Origin: Candidatus Cloacimonadota bacterium
Lineage (GTDB): Bacteria > Cloacimonadota > Cloacimonadia > Cloacimonadales > Cloacimonadaceae
Direction of reading: 5' to 3'
NCBI GenBank assembly: GCA_016875595.1
Contig: VGPI01000063.1
Span: 1 to 10,322, forward strand
Length of the DNA stretch: 10,322 nucleotides
The position numbers and the translations under genes are program-made. Below the pieces are notes generated by a model. It made no database searches. It was not told where the DNA came from and worked only from the letters and a program-made list of their open reading frames with translations. Shown here in pieces: positions 1-7,173 of the stretch. Numbering within the stretch: position 1 is the first letter of the stretch; each line of letters starts with the position of its first letter.

Positions 1-1
1 G

Positions 2-1642
2 CTGAATCTCAACGGTGAGGCGTTTGACCTCTCCAAAATAGACCTGCAGAGCATCGAGCGCATTGAAATCATCAAGAACAATGCCTCGGTCTACGGTGGA
101 ACGGGTGCCATCGCCGGAATTATCCACTTTCACTCCCGGGAAGGGGCAGGCGAGGCACGGATGCAGGTCGGGATCAGGGCAAACAGCGAGACCGGCTCCT
201 TTGGCATGCGTAAACTGGGCTGGCAGGCGGGCATCTATGCTCCGGCACTGTCATGGCAGGTATCTTACCAGGATTTGACCGCCCGGAACGGCTTCCGCTA
301 CATACTCCCCGAAGCATCGGGCGTTCAGGATGAATTCAAGCGGGAAAATAACGCCAGGACGCAGACCGCCTTCAGCACCAATATCGCCGGACAAAACGGT
401 TCATTGGGGTATAATTTCAACCTCCAATATGATCGCTTTCGACGGCAACTGCCCGGTCCTGCCAATTTCCCCGAGATCTATAAATTTGCTTTTCTCAGTG
501 GCAATACGCTGTGGCAGAACTTGCAACTCCGACACCTTCGGGGTTCGTGGAAGAACCAACTGATCCTCTGGCAGACCACGGATAATACGCATTATGACAA
601 CACCCGCGCCCCCAATCCGGTCAATATCGCCCGCTACCGCCAGGCACATGAATCAAGGGGAATCCGGAACATCCTCACCTTCCGGCATAAACACTGGAGG
701 CAGGACATTACGCTGGAGAGCACCTACCGTAAATATAACAACCGCAACCTGCTCCTGCCGGCGAACTCCTTCGGCAGACGGATGGATCATTATGCCGGAG
801 GGACACGCAGTGCGCTCGATCTGGAGGCGGTTGGGATGGACGTCGCTCTGGCGGCTGCCTTACGCTATGATCAGAGTCCGGACGATGGATATCTGACCTA
901 CCGCCTGGAAGGAGCGGTGATTTATCCCTGGTATCTTGATCTGGAAACCGGCGGTACCTGGGGCACGTCTTTTTCCCTACCATCGTTCTATGATCTTTAC
1001 TGGAAAGGAGATACACAGACGGTGGGCAATCCCGATCTGAAGCCAGAACGCTCTCGCGGCTATCAGGTGTGGGCTGCCGTCCGGCATTATCACGCCCACG
1101 CCAAAGTAACTTATCATCACAACCAACTCACCGACCTCATCCAATGGCGGCAGAGCTATCTCTTCGGACCTGTCTGGAAACCGCTCAACCTGGGCAAAGC
1201 CGGTATCGATAACTGGGAGATGGAACTCAATTTACAGCCGGCAAAATGGATCAATCTTTCGGCGCTGATGACGCTTACCGATTCCCGCAATCTGGTTCTG
1301 GATAGTCACCCGCGCTTGATCTATACACCCGAGCGCATCCTTACGCTCAATTCAGAATTCATCTGGAAGGAATGGCGCTGGTGGCAAAAACTGACCCACA
1401 CCGGCAGACAATGGACGACGCCGGACAACCTGATCGCTCCACTGGAAGCATGGACAGTGATCGACAGCGGGATCAATTGGCAACGCCGATGGGGTTATTT
1501 CAATCTTTCCGCTTTCTTCCGGATCAATAATCTCGCTGACCACAGCTATCAGATCTACCACTACATCCCCCAACCCGGGAGGAATTGGTCAGCCGGAATG
1601 ATGCTGGAGTATTCCGGTGCAAGTCCGGAAGAAGGGCAATAA
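2..1642 (+). CDS. TonB-dependent outer-membrane receptor, BtuB-like (5' end outside window)
   Basis: Outer-membrane beta-barrel that imports a bound ligand using TonB/ExbBD energy; the ligand cannot be told from sequence. The open frame runs in from the left edge with no start, leaving 546 residues in the window. Residues 1-50 are the end of the plug domain: SIERIEIIKNNASVYGGTGA matches the family pattern 'SIERIEVLRGPASALYGSGA', followed by GIIHF and SREG. The rest is barrel, with alternating hydrophobic and aromatic strands, the hallmark PSFYDLYW (about 327-334) and GNPDLKPERS (about 342-351). Near the end, NNLADHSYQIYHY and PGRNWSAGMMLEYS match the usual final strands. The signal peptide, TonB box and most of the plug are missing because of the window edge, not a mutation. 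The last strand ends in Tyr followed by nine residues (SGASPEEGQ), whereas most family members end at the terminal aromatic. It converges on the protease gene. The family is near certain; the BtuB-like class is an inference. Confidence 0.93.
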   Translation: MNLNGEAFDLSKIDLQSIERIEIIKNNASVYGGTGAIAGIIHFHSREGAGEARMQVGIRANSETGSFGMRKLGWQAGIYAPALSWQVSYQDLTARNGFRYILPEASGVQDEFKRENNARTQTAFSTNIAGQNGSLGYNFNLQYDRFRRQLPGPANFPEIYKFAFLSGNTLWQNLQLRHLRGSWKNQLILWQTTDNTHYDNTRAPNPVNIARYRQAHESRGIRNILTFRHKHWRQDITLESTYRKYNNRNLLLPANSFGRRMDHYAGGTRSALDLEAVGMDVALAAALRYDQSPDDGYLTYRLEGAVIYPWYLDLETGGTWGTSFSLPSFYDLYWKGDTQTVGNPDLKPERSRGYQVWAAVRHYHAHAKVTYHHNQLTDLIQWRQSYLFGPVWKPLNLGKAGIDNWEMELNLQPAKWINLSALMTLTDSRNLVLDSHPRLIYTPERILTLNSEFIWKEWRWWQKLTHTGRQWTTPDNLIAPLEAWTVIDSGINWQRRWGYFNLSAFFRINNLADHSYQIYHYIPQPGRNWSAGMMLEYSGASPEEGQ

Positions 1643-1671
1643 GAGAAAACTGCCCTATCTTTTTCCTTGCC

Positions 1672-1728
1672 TTTGCCTCGAGTTCGCTTCGAGATCGCCT
1701 CGAGTACTCGAGGCGATCTCGAAGCGAA
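1672..1728. repeat. 46-bp perfect palindrome made of 11-bp units
   Basis: Bases 1683-1728 form a perfect inverted repeat with no loop: 23 bp on each side of the axis between 1705 and 1706, every base paired. The left arm contains two 11-bp units, TTCGCTTCGAG (1683-1693) and ATCGCCTCGAG (1694-1704). A third related unit, TTTGCCTCGAG (1672-1682), lies immediately outside and has no mirror copy on the right, where pairing stops at 1729. Being symmetrical, it gives the same spurious peptide on both strands (ASRSPRVLEAISKR). It lies 30-86 bases past the receptor stop in a convergent region. No T-run follows the hairpin on either strand, so it is not a classic intrinsic terminator, although a stem this stable could still slow polymerase or protect both mRNA 3' ends. 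A dispersed palindromic repeat family is equally possible. The structure is certain and the role is unknown. Confidence 0.9.
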
Positions 1729-1749
1729 GGTGTATGAAAAGCGGTAGAT

Positions 1750-1818
1750 CCAATCAGGAAAGTTCACACGTACCCGTGATCGCTGAGGTGCTGACCTGCG
1801 GGTGAGTTTCCTGATTGG
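1750..1818. other. Long stem-loop in the convergent intergenic region
   Basis: CCAATCAGGAAA at 1750-1761 pairs perfectly with TTTCCTGATTGG at 1807-1818, a 12-bp stem enclosing 45 bases. Inside, ACCCG (1772-1776) can pair with CGGGT (1799-1803), and AGGT-GCTG-ACCT near 1786-1797 makes a small apical hairpin, so the whole segment could fold into one interrupted stem. No U-tract follows on either strand. It may be an mRNA 3' structure shared by the two convergent genes, part of the same repeat element as the neighbouring palindrome, or the terminal inverted repeats of a tiny mobile element. The pairing is seen directly; the role is inference. Confidence 0.5.
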
Positions 1819-1849
1819 GCTATGATAACATTGCAGGGCATTATTTCCT

Positions 1850-1872
1850 GGGGCGCTGAAGGAAAGCGCCCC
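1850..1872 (-). terminator. GC-rich hairpin downstream of the protease gene
   Basis: GGGGCGCT (1850-1857) pairs with AGCGCCCC (1865-1872) around a 7-base loop, about 50 bases past the protease stop codon on the minus strand. The stem strength and position suit transcript 3' end formation for that gene. The bases after the stem on the minus strand (CAGGAAATAATG) hold no U-tract, so intrinsic termination is unproven; Rho-dependent release or 3' protection would also fit. Confidence 0.35.
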
Positions 1873-1920
1873 GTTGAGCGGACAAGCGGTGCTCAGGCAA
1901 CAGTATAACTCGGCAAGGCT

Positions 1921-4900
1921 TTACTTGATGAGTGCCATCCTTTTGATCGCGGTATATTTACCCGCCTGCATACGGTAGAGATAGATCCCGCTGCCACAAT
2001 CGATGCCGTTGGAGTCCTTCCCATCCCACTGATGCCTATAGAACCCGGCGCTGTTATGCTGGTGGGAGAAGGAATGCACCAGCTGGCCTTTCAGGTTGTA
2101 GATATCCAGGCGAACCAGACCGGCTTCCTTGATACTGTAAGGAATGGTGGTGACAGGATTGAAGGGATTGGGATAGGCATCCAGCAGGGCGGTTTCCATA
2201 GGGATCGGTGGAGCATTGGGATCCGTATCATAGGGAAGAACGATCGTTACGGGTCCGAAGTAGGCATTATTCCCATCCATTTCCGAGACCTGAAGCCAAT
2301 AGAAATACAGTCCCGGCTGGGCTTCACGGTCGGTGAAGATATAGCTTTGTTGCTGGCTGGTATTGGTCGCTCTGACCATGTCTCCGATGACCATGGCATC
2401 CGCCAGATCCTCGCGGGCATGGCGTAGAACATAAAACCCGACAAGATCGGATTCGGACTGGGTGATCCATTGCAACTGGATATTGTTCTGGGTGCTCAAG
2501 CCAGCGGTAAAGGACGACATTGTGACCGGCAGAACATGATCCTCGGCGTCCGGAAAGACGATATCCACATCCCCATCGGCTTTACCGGCAGGGACGGTAT
2601 AGATAAAATTGGTTGACGTCCAACTGCCATCCATGGGATCATTAAATAACTGCCAGGCGTTCGGACTGATCCTGAAGCCGATCTGTTGCGGAACAAATCC
2701 CAAGCCATGATAGATATTTAGCGTTGCACCGGCGAAACTGGTACCGGACAGAGTCAAAGCCAAGCCACTTTCCTCCCAGGGGGCAAACGCCGGCGCATAG
2801 GTGGCTGTGACCGTGATGATACCAGAGGTGGCAGGTGGCAGATCACTGACCTGAACCGACGGATTGAGCGCAGGCGCATCGGGAACGCTGACTGGTGGCG
2901 GAATGATCTCGGCACTGCCGTCGATAACGATGGCGGCATCGGTGTCATCACCGATCACGATGCGGATATTGTCCACCGCCGCTGGGGGTTGCGTTCCGGA
3001 CAGATTGTTGTTGCGCCAGGTAAAGACGAGACGCTTGCTTTGTCCTGCCAGAGAATTACTCAAAGCGATGCTGGCACGTTGCCAGTTTGCTCCTCCCAGG
3101 ACATAGACATCACCGATCTGGTAACTACTGCTCAATAAGACACCGGCGACAGGGGTTGAGGTGGTTTCAATCAGATAGGTCCGCAGATAGTCAAACGTCG
3201 ATTGTCCATTGGCACGCCAGTCAAACTTGAGCCACATATCCTCCACACCCGGCGGGAAATCGATATCACGATAGAAATGGGCTGTGGATGTAGAGGTGAT
3301 GGAGTAACTGTTGGTGGCTCCATTGTCATTGGAGATGTAAACAGCTTGAGCGCCGGTTTGAACTGCCGCCGTTCCCAGATGCCAGCGATTGGTCTGAGCG
3401 TCATTGACCAGTATCCAATCCTCCAATCCATCCTCGAAGCCATAGACAAATGGGATAGCCTGGGCGGGCGGAGTGCTGTCAACGATCAAAGTCACCGGGA
3501 TGATCACCGAAGGGTTGGTGGGACAATTACTGATCAAGGAGATATTGACGTTATATTCACCATCTTCCAGTCCAGTGCTGTCAAAATTCAGGGTGATCAC
3601 CTCATCCGGGTCACTATTGGCGATACTGCCGGAAACGACGAACGAACCATCCAGGTCAAGCCAGGGAGCAGGCGGTGGAATGGTTCCGGTGACAGTGACC
3701 AGATCAACACACACACCATATCCGTACTTGGCAGTGCCTTGAAAGGCGATGTAGTAGGTGGACGAAAGATTGGGTAGAGTGATGTTTCGTTGTGTCCAGG
3801 AGGATACATTTGCCGTGTATTCCTGCAAGAGAGTCCAGGTTCCACCCGCGGAGGTCTTGTAATAGATACGCAGTTCATCCTGATCCGGTGACCATAAAAC
3901 CTGAGCATGCCAGAAACGCAGTTCGGCAGTCAAAAGACCGGATAGATCAAGCACGGGAGTGACCAATCGGGTCACATGGGCAGTCGTGCTGGCTCTGTAC
4001 AAACGAGCATTGCGTGTCCCATGGTATGCGCTGGCAGGATTGCCGTTATGTCCTCCTGTTACATAAGTCCAGGAGGTATTGCTACTGCCAACAAATTCCT
4101 GCGTCCAGCCAGTGGGTATGCTGGCGGATTCAAAACTTTCCTCCAGAATAAGGGACGATCCCGTAGGCAGGGAGGCGGAATAACTCAGGCTACGTTCGCC
4201 GGTATTACCTATAGTCAATTGGCGCGCAGTAAAATCATCGGGAGACATTTCTACGACATAAGAAGCCGGGTTCCAAGTGATTTCCGGTGGTTCCAGGACT
4301 GCTGCCTCAGCATTAACCAAGCCATATCCGGTAAAGCGATCCCAACCAATACCCCCGTCAATGGTCATATCGGTGGCATTATTCACCAGCTTTGCCCGCA
4401 ATTGAACATTGGTTAGAGTAGGATATCTGGATAGCACTAATGCAGCCCCACCGGCGACATAGGGCGTGGCGCAGGACGTGCCATTGAACCACATATAATA
4501 ATCATTACTGGAATAACCGGCAGTGCCTGTGATATCAGTGGTGGGAAGAATCGTAGGTCCCATGATGTCCACGGCATCGGAGGCATCCTGAGTATTCACT
4601 CCATAATTGGAGCCCCACCAGTTTTCACCATCAGAGGAAGTAGTGCTTTTACGTTCTCCGGTCGGGCTGGCAGCGCCCACACTGATGACATGGGGATGAT
4701 TGGCAGGGTAATCCATGTATGATCGATTGTGATTAGCGGTAGCAGCAAAGATCGTTACGCCATTGTTGTAGGCATAGGTAAAAGCGGCATCGCAGGCTGG
4801 ATTATACCCGGGAGAAACAGTTGCACCTAAGCTCAAACTGGCGATGTGAGCGCCATTGTCTGCGGCATGAGTAATGGCATTGATCATCGACGCAAATGAC

Positions 4901-5718
4901 ATGCTTCCATCCGCAGCAGCGATCTTAAGTGGCATCACGGAGCATCCGCCGGCGCTTCCGACTACGCCTAAACTGTTGTTGCCGATCGCAGCAGCGATAC
5001 CGGCACAGCCGGTCCCGTGTCCAGGTGCGGCACTGTTGTCCATTGGATTGTTATCATTATCGCCATAATCCCAGCCTGCAACCAGACGCAGGTCAGGATG
5101 TCCGGTATCGACGCCGGAATCGATGATGGCGATTATGATGGATGTACTACCCATACCCTGGGTACCGTCCCAGGCAGTTTGCATTCGGGCATCAAATCCG
5201 GGTGTGCCGACGCCAGGACCGCTGTGGCTGCCTCCCTGATATCTGGGCAATTGAGCGGTATTATTATGCCCCCAGTTATTGGGATAATAGGTGTCATTGG
5301 GGATGAACTGAGTGTGGACAAGGTAATCCGGGCAAGCATCTTCGACCGCAGGGAGATTCTTGAAGTCAATGACCGTTTGGGGGATATCGATGCGATCCGA
5401 AAACTCTACAATAAACCAGCGGTCAAATCCGGTGCGCTGCTCCCAGTGACTGTCCTTTACTCTGCGATGGGCCCGCAGTACTTTGGAACCACCTCCACGC
5501 ATGAGCATCCGGTCGAGTTCCTCTATCCCAAAGAAGGAAACTGGGGTGATCAGATCTTGCGGTAGATTGGCTCTGGTGATTGTCTCGGGACGGAGTTTTA
5601 CCATGACCCGGCGGGGTGAATACAATTCCCGTTCTCTCTCATCTCTGGGGATAGCCGCCCCCCATAACGCTGATATCACGAGAAACAGGCATAAAATGAC
5701 AAGCTTTGGGTGATTCAT
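1921..5718 (-). CDS. Secreted subtilisin-family (S8) serine protease with C-terminal sorting domain
   Basis: Exported endopeptidase of 1265 residues. Order of parts: signal peptide about 1-22 (hydrophobic LVILCLFLVISALWGAA); propeptide-like region about 30-135; S8 catalytic domain about 140-475; Ig-like strands about 478-517; a jelly-roll of the choice-of-anchor-J/MAM type about 524-680; more Ig-like strands 683-747; a second jelly-roll about 757-922 (starts FVYGFEDGLEDW); a fibronectin-like module about 1065-1163; and a C-terminal sorting domain 1181-1265 (AYPNPFNPVTTIPYSI, then DIYNLKGQLV and GIYLYRM). The catalytic triad is complete: Asp200 (IIDSGVD), His234 (GHGTGCAG), Ser415 (NGTSCATPYVAGG), with Asn329 as the likely oxyanion residue. 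Cys occurs beside the active-site Ser and in place of the usual His-Val after GHGT. The start is well supported: GGGAG lies 5 bases before the ATG, directly followed by the signal peptide. The tail suggests type IX-like sorting and surface anchoring or release, which is inferred from the family. The gene converges on the receptor and diverges from the propeller-protein gene. Confidence 0.95.
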   Translation of the reverse strand: MNHPKLVILCLFLVISALWGAAIPRDERERELYSPRRVMVKLRPETITRANLPQDLITPVSFFGIEELDRMLMRGGGSKVLRAHRRVKDSHWEQRTGFDRWFIVEFSDRIDIPQTVIDFKNLPAVEDACPDYLVHTQFIPNDTYYPNNWGHNNTAQLPRYQGGSHSGPGVGTPGFDARMQTAWDGTQGMGSTSIIIAIIDSGVDTGHPDLRLVAGWDYGDNDNNPMDNSAAPGHGTGCAGIAAAIGNNSLGVVGSAGGCSVMPLKIAAADGSMSFASMINAITHAADNGAHIASLSLGATVSPGYNPACDAAFTYAYNNGVTIFAATANHNRSYMDYPANHPHVISVGAASPTGERKSTTSSDGENWWGSNYGVNTQDASDAVDIMGPTILPTTDITGTAGYSSNDYYMWFNGTSCATPYVAGGAALVLSRYPTLTNVQLRAKLVNNATDMTIDGGIGWDRFTGYGLVNAEAAVLEPPEITWNPASYVVEMSPDDFTARQLTIGNTGERSLSYSASLPTGSSLILEESFESASIPTGWTQEFVGSSNTSWTYVTGGHNGNPASAYHGTRNARLYRASTTAHVTRLVTPVLDLSGLLTAELRFWHAQVLWSPDQDELRIYYKTSAGGTWTLLQEYTANVSSWTQRNITLPNLSSTYYIAFQGTAKYGYGVCVDLVTVTGTIPPPAPWLDLDGSFVVSGSIANSDPDEVITLNFDSTGLEDGEYNVNISLISNCPTNPSVIIPVTLIVDSTPPAQAIPFVYGFEDGLEDWILVNDAQTNRWHLGTAAVQTGAQAVYISNDNGATNSYSITSTSTAHFYRDIDFPPGVEDMWLKFDWRANGQSTFDYLRTYLIETTSTPVAGVLLSSSYQIGDVYVLGGANWQRASIALSNSLAGQSKRLVFTWRNNNLSGTQPPAAVDNIRIVIGDDTDAAIVIDGSAEIIPPPVSVPDAPALNPSVQVSDLPPATSGIITVTATYAPAFAPWEESGLALTLSGTSFAGATLNIYHGLGFVPQQIGFRISPNAWQLFNDPMDGSWTSTNFIYTVPAGKADGDVDIVFPDAEDHVLPVTMSSFTAGLSTQNNIQLQWITQSESDLVGFYVLRHAREDLADAMVIGDMVRATNTSQQQSYIFTDREAQPGLYFYWLQVSEMDGNNAYFGPVTIVLPYDTDPNAPPIPMETALLDAYPNPFNPVTTIPYSIKEAGLVRLDIYNLKGQLVHSFSHQHNSAGFYRHQWDGKDSNGIDCGSGIYLYRMQAGKYTAIKRMALIK

Positions 5719-6119
5719 TTAAACTCCCTTTGATTGGTCTAATTCCGCCTTTACGTTACCGTACCGTACTATTCTGTCAAGATATTTTCCTCTTCCAAAC
5801 ACTAACTTACTCACATTCATAGCGATATGCAGAACGTTGCTATCCTGGTCATGCTCAAGAAAGCAGGACATGTGGGGCTGAGAAGATGGTGATTGGCTGC
5901 CAATATAAGAAAGCAGGGAGCTGCGGAAGAAGAAGGTCGATAGATTGTGTTGTGCTGAGCACTTTCAATAAAGAGATCAGCAATCTGCCGAACTCCATAA
6001 GGTACTGATTGACTTTAGGCTGGCAAGATATCTTCTTTTTGTCGTTGACAATAACACGCCGGTCACAGAATCAAGGCATTCGTCCCGGTGTCATCTTACG
6101 AATGTCAGATGGTCATTGA
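5719..6119. other. Divergent intergenic region, no gene seen
   Basis: About 400 bases separate the divergent protease and propeller-protein genes. They are visibly richer in A and T than the flanking genes. Apart from the candidate protease promoter at its left end I see only minor items: AAGAAAGCAGG occurs twice 50 bases apart (5857-5867 and 5907-5917), and a short GTGCT-G-AGCAC palindrome lies near 5952-5962. A TTGACA at 6045-6050 has no convincing -10 at the right distance. The longest tiny frame noticed (21 codons from 5827) has no ribosome site. I find no tRNA, riboswitch or convincing small gene. Confidence 0.5.
5753..5780 (-). promoter_or_regulatory. Candidate promoter of the protease gene
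   Basis: On the minus strand a perfect -35 hexamer TTGACA (5780-5775) is followed after 16 bases by TAACGT (5758-5753), a weak -10 match (3 of 6). This would start the transcript near 5746 and leave a leader of about 28 bases carrying the GGGAG ribosome site. The spacer contains a short tandem repeat (TACCG TACCG TAC on the plus strand, 5757-5769) that could be an operator. The lineage's sigma-factor preferences are not known here, so this is a candidate only. Confidence 0.35.
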
Positions 6120-6134
6120 ATGGAAAGGAAGAAA

Positions 6135-7013
6135 ATGAAGAATCAAAGAAACATACAGCGGCTTAGATTGGTGCTTGGCATATTGCTGATGCTCGCCATC
6201 GGCTACAATATGGTTGCCATACAGAACCAGACCCGTTTTCCGGTGGAGGCGACCGAGATTGATGAAGCCTCCGGGTTGGCATCCGGACGGCGCAATAAGG
6301 GTGTGTTATATACCCACAATGACTCAGGTGGACGCAATGCCGTTTATGTGCTCAACACCGAAGGCACACTATTGGGTGAGTTTGTGCTGGAAGGGATCAA
6401 CCACCGGGATTGGGAGGACATTACCGCCGGCAAAGGACCCCGCTCTGGAATCGATTACCTCTACGTAGGCGAGATCGGAGACAACAGCGCCCGTTATTCA
6501 TCGGTCTATGTATATCGCTTTGAAGAGCCGTCCCTCAAGTCCATAGCTCCGGGTTTCAGCATCCCCGTCACTCAGGTTGACCGGATAGAGATCCAATATG
6601 AGGATGGAGCCCGCGATGCTGAAGCGCTATTCATCGATCCCCGCACCCGGGACATCATTATAATCAGCAAGCGTGAGGAGCAGGTGGGCGTTTATCAGGT
6701 TGCCTATCCCCAGTCCACTACCGGGATGAATACTGCGGTCAAAATCGCCACGCTGCCTCTAACCTGGGTGACATCCGCAGATATATCGCCAGATGGGAAA
6801 AAGATCCTGGTCAAGACCTACACTGGAGTTATGCAATGGAAACGCAAGGGGAAGGAGCCTCTTGACAAGACCTTTGCCCGTAGTTTTAAATATCTGCCTT
6901 ACGAGATCGAACCCCAAGGCGAAGCGGTCTGTTGGGATGCCAAAGGAAAGGGTTACTATACCTTGAGCGAGAGGGCTGAGGATCAGGAACTGCATCTATT
7001 CTACTACCGGTGA
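6135..7013 (+). CDS. Membrane-anchored or secreted beta-propeller-like protein, function unknown
   Basis: A 292-residue protein with one N-terminal hydrophobic segment (about 10-29, VLGILLMLAIGYNMVAI) after a basic start, so it is exported or anchored with its body outside the inner membrane. There is no lipobox Cys. The body has repeated beta-strand and turn blocks typical of a propeller: EASGLAS (44), HNDSGG (61), DWEDI (92), LYVGEIGDN (109-117), DAEALFIDP (161), ADISPDGKKI (215), and EAVCWDAKGKGYYTLSE near the end. I recognise this set (HNDSGG, DWED, GDN, a late 'EAV.W') as a widespread uncharacterised exported family; the acidic loops could bind metal, but no catalytic residues can be named. 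The start at 6135 is chosen over the in-frame ATG at 6120 because AAGGA (6125-6129) sits 5 bases before it and nothing suitable precedes 6120. It is transcribed away from the protease and lies about 160 bases before the receiver/ATP-grasp gene. Confidence 0.85.
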   Translation: MKNQRNIQRLRLVLGILLMLAIGYNMVAIQNQTRFPVEATEIDEASGLASGRRNKGVLYTHNDSGGRNAVYVLNTEGTLLGEFVLEGINHRDWEDITAGKGPRSGIDYLYVGEIGDNSARYSSVYVYRFEEPSLKSIAPGFSIPVTQVDRIEIQYEDGARDAEALFIDPRTRDIIIISKREEQVGVYQVAYPQSTTGMNTAVKIATLPLTWVTSADISPDGKKILVKTYTGVMQWKRKGKEPLDKTFARSFKYLPYEIEPQGEAVCWDAKGKGYYTLSERAEDQELHLFYYR

Positions 7014-7080
7014 TCCCATGCAGGTTAGTTATGGATGACCCTTAGCTCAATCCCTTGGAGATGGAGCTCATAGGTCAAAT

Positions 7081-7100
7081 GGGTCTGCTGAGACTTTTCT
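7081..7100 (+). terminator. Weak candidate terminator after the propeller-protein gene
   Basis: GTCT (7083-7086) pairs with AGAC (7091-7094) around a GCTG loop; two G-U pairs can lengthen the stem, and TTTTCT follows at 7095-7100. Just upstream, TGACC (7036-7040) and AGCTC (7044-7048) can pair with GGTCA (7073-7077) and GAGCT (7064-7068), an additional imperfect hairpin. The U-rich end fits an intrinsic terminator but the stem is short, so read-through into the next gene is likely. Confidence 0.25.
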
Positions 7101-7110
7101 ATTGACACCA

Positions 7111-7139
7111 AAGGCATCAGCGAAATGGATGGATATTAT
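7111..7139 (+). promoter_or_regulatory. Candidate promoter of the receiver/ATP-grasp gene pair
   Basis: TATTAT at 7134-7139 matches the -10 consensus at 5 of 6 positions, but the hexamer 17 bases upstream (AAGGCA, 7111-7116) is a poor -35. A perfect TTGACA at 7102-7107 is 26 bases away, too far for a standard spacer. Transcription from here would start near 7146, which would leave the possible starts at 7102 and 7129 outside the mRNA and fits translation from 7174. Support is modest. Confidence 0.25.
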
Positions 7140-7173
7140 CATAAAATCAACAAAAGAAAAACAGGATGCTGCT

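Noticed and set aside
1617..1805. Small frames on both strands containing ASRSPRVLEAISKR
   Set aside because: Both arise from reading the same 46-bp palindrome in opposite directions; the symmetry explains the shared peptide, and neither has independent coding support.
3202..3777. Open frame of 191 codons on the plus strand opposite the protease gene
   Set aside because: Antisense shadow of the jelly-roll region; the protease frame is continuous with clear domains on both sides.
5827..5892. Tiny 21-codon frame in the divergent intergenic region
   Set aside because: No ribosome site, no recognisable peptide and no conservation evidence available from the sequence alone.
5857..5917. AAGAAAGCAGG repeated 50 bases apart, as a possible tandem repeat or CRISPR-like unit
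   Set aside because: Only two copies, 11 bases each, with unrelated sequence after the match; consistent with chance in purine-rich DNA.
6045..6085. TTGACA as a -35 box for the propeller-protein gene
   Set aside because: The hexamer is perfect, but the bases 16-18 positions downstream (around GAATCA) do not resemble a -10 box.
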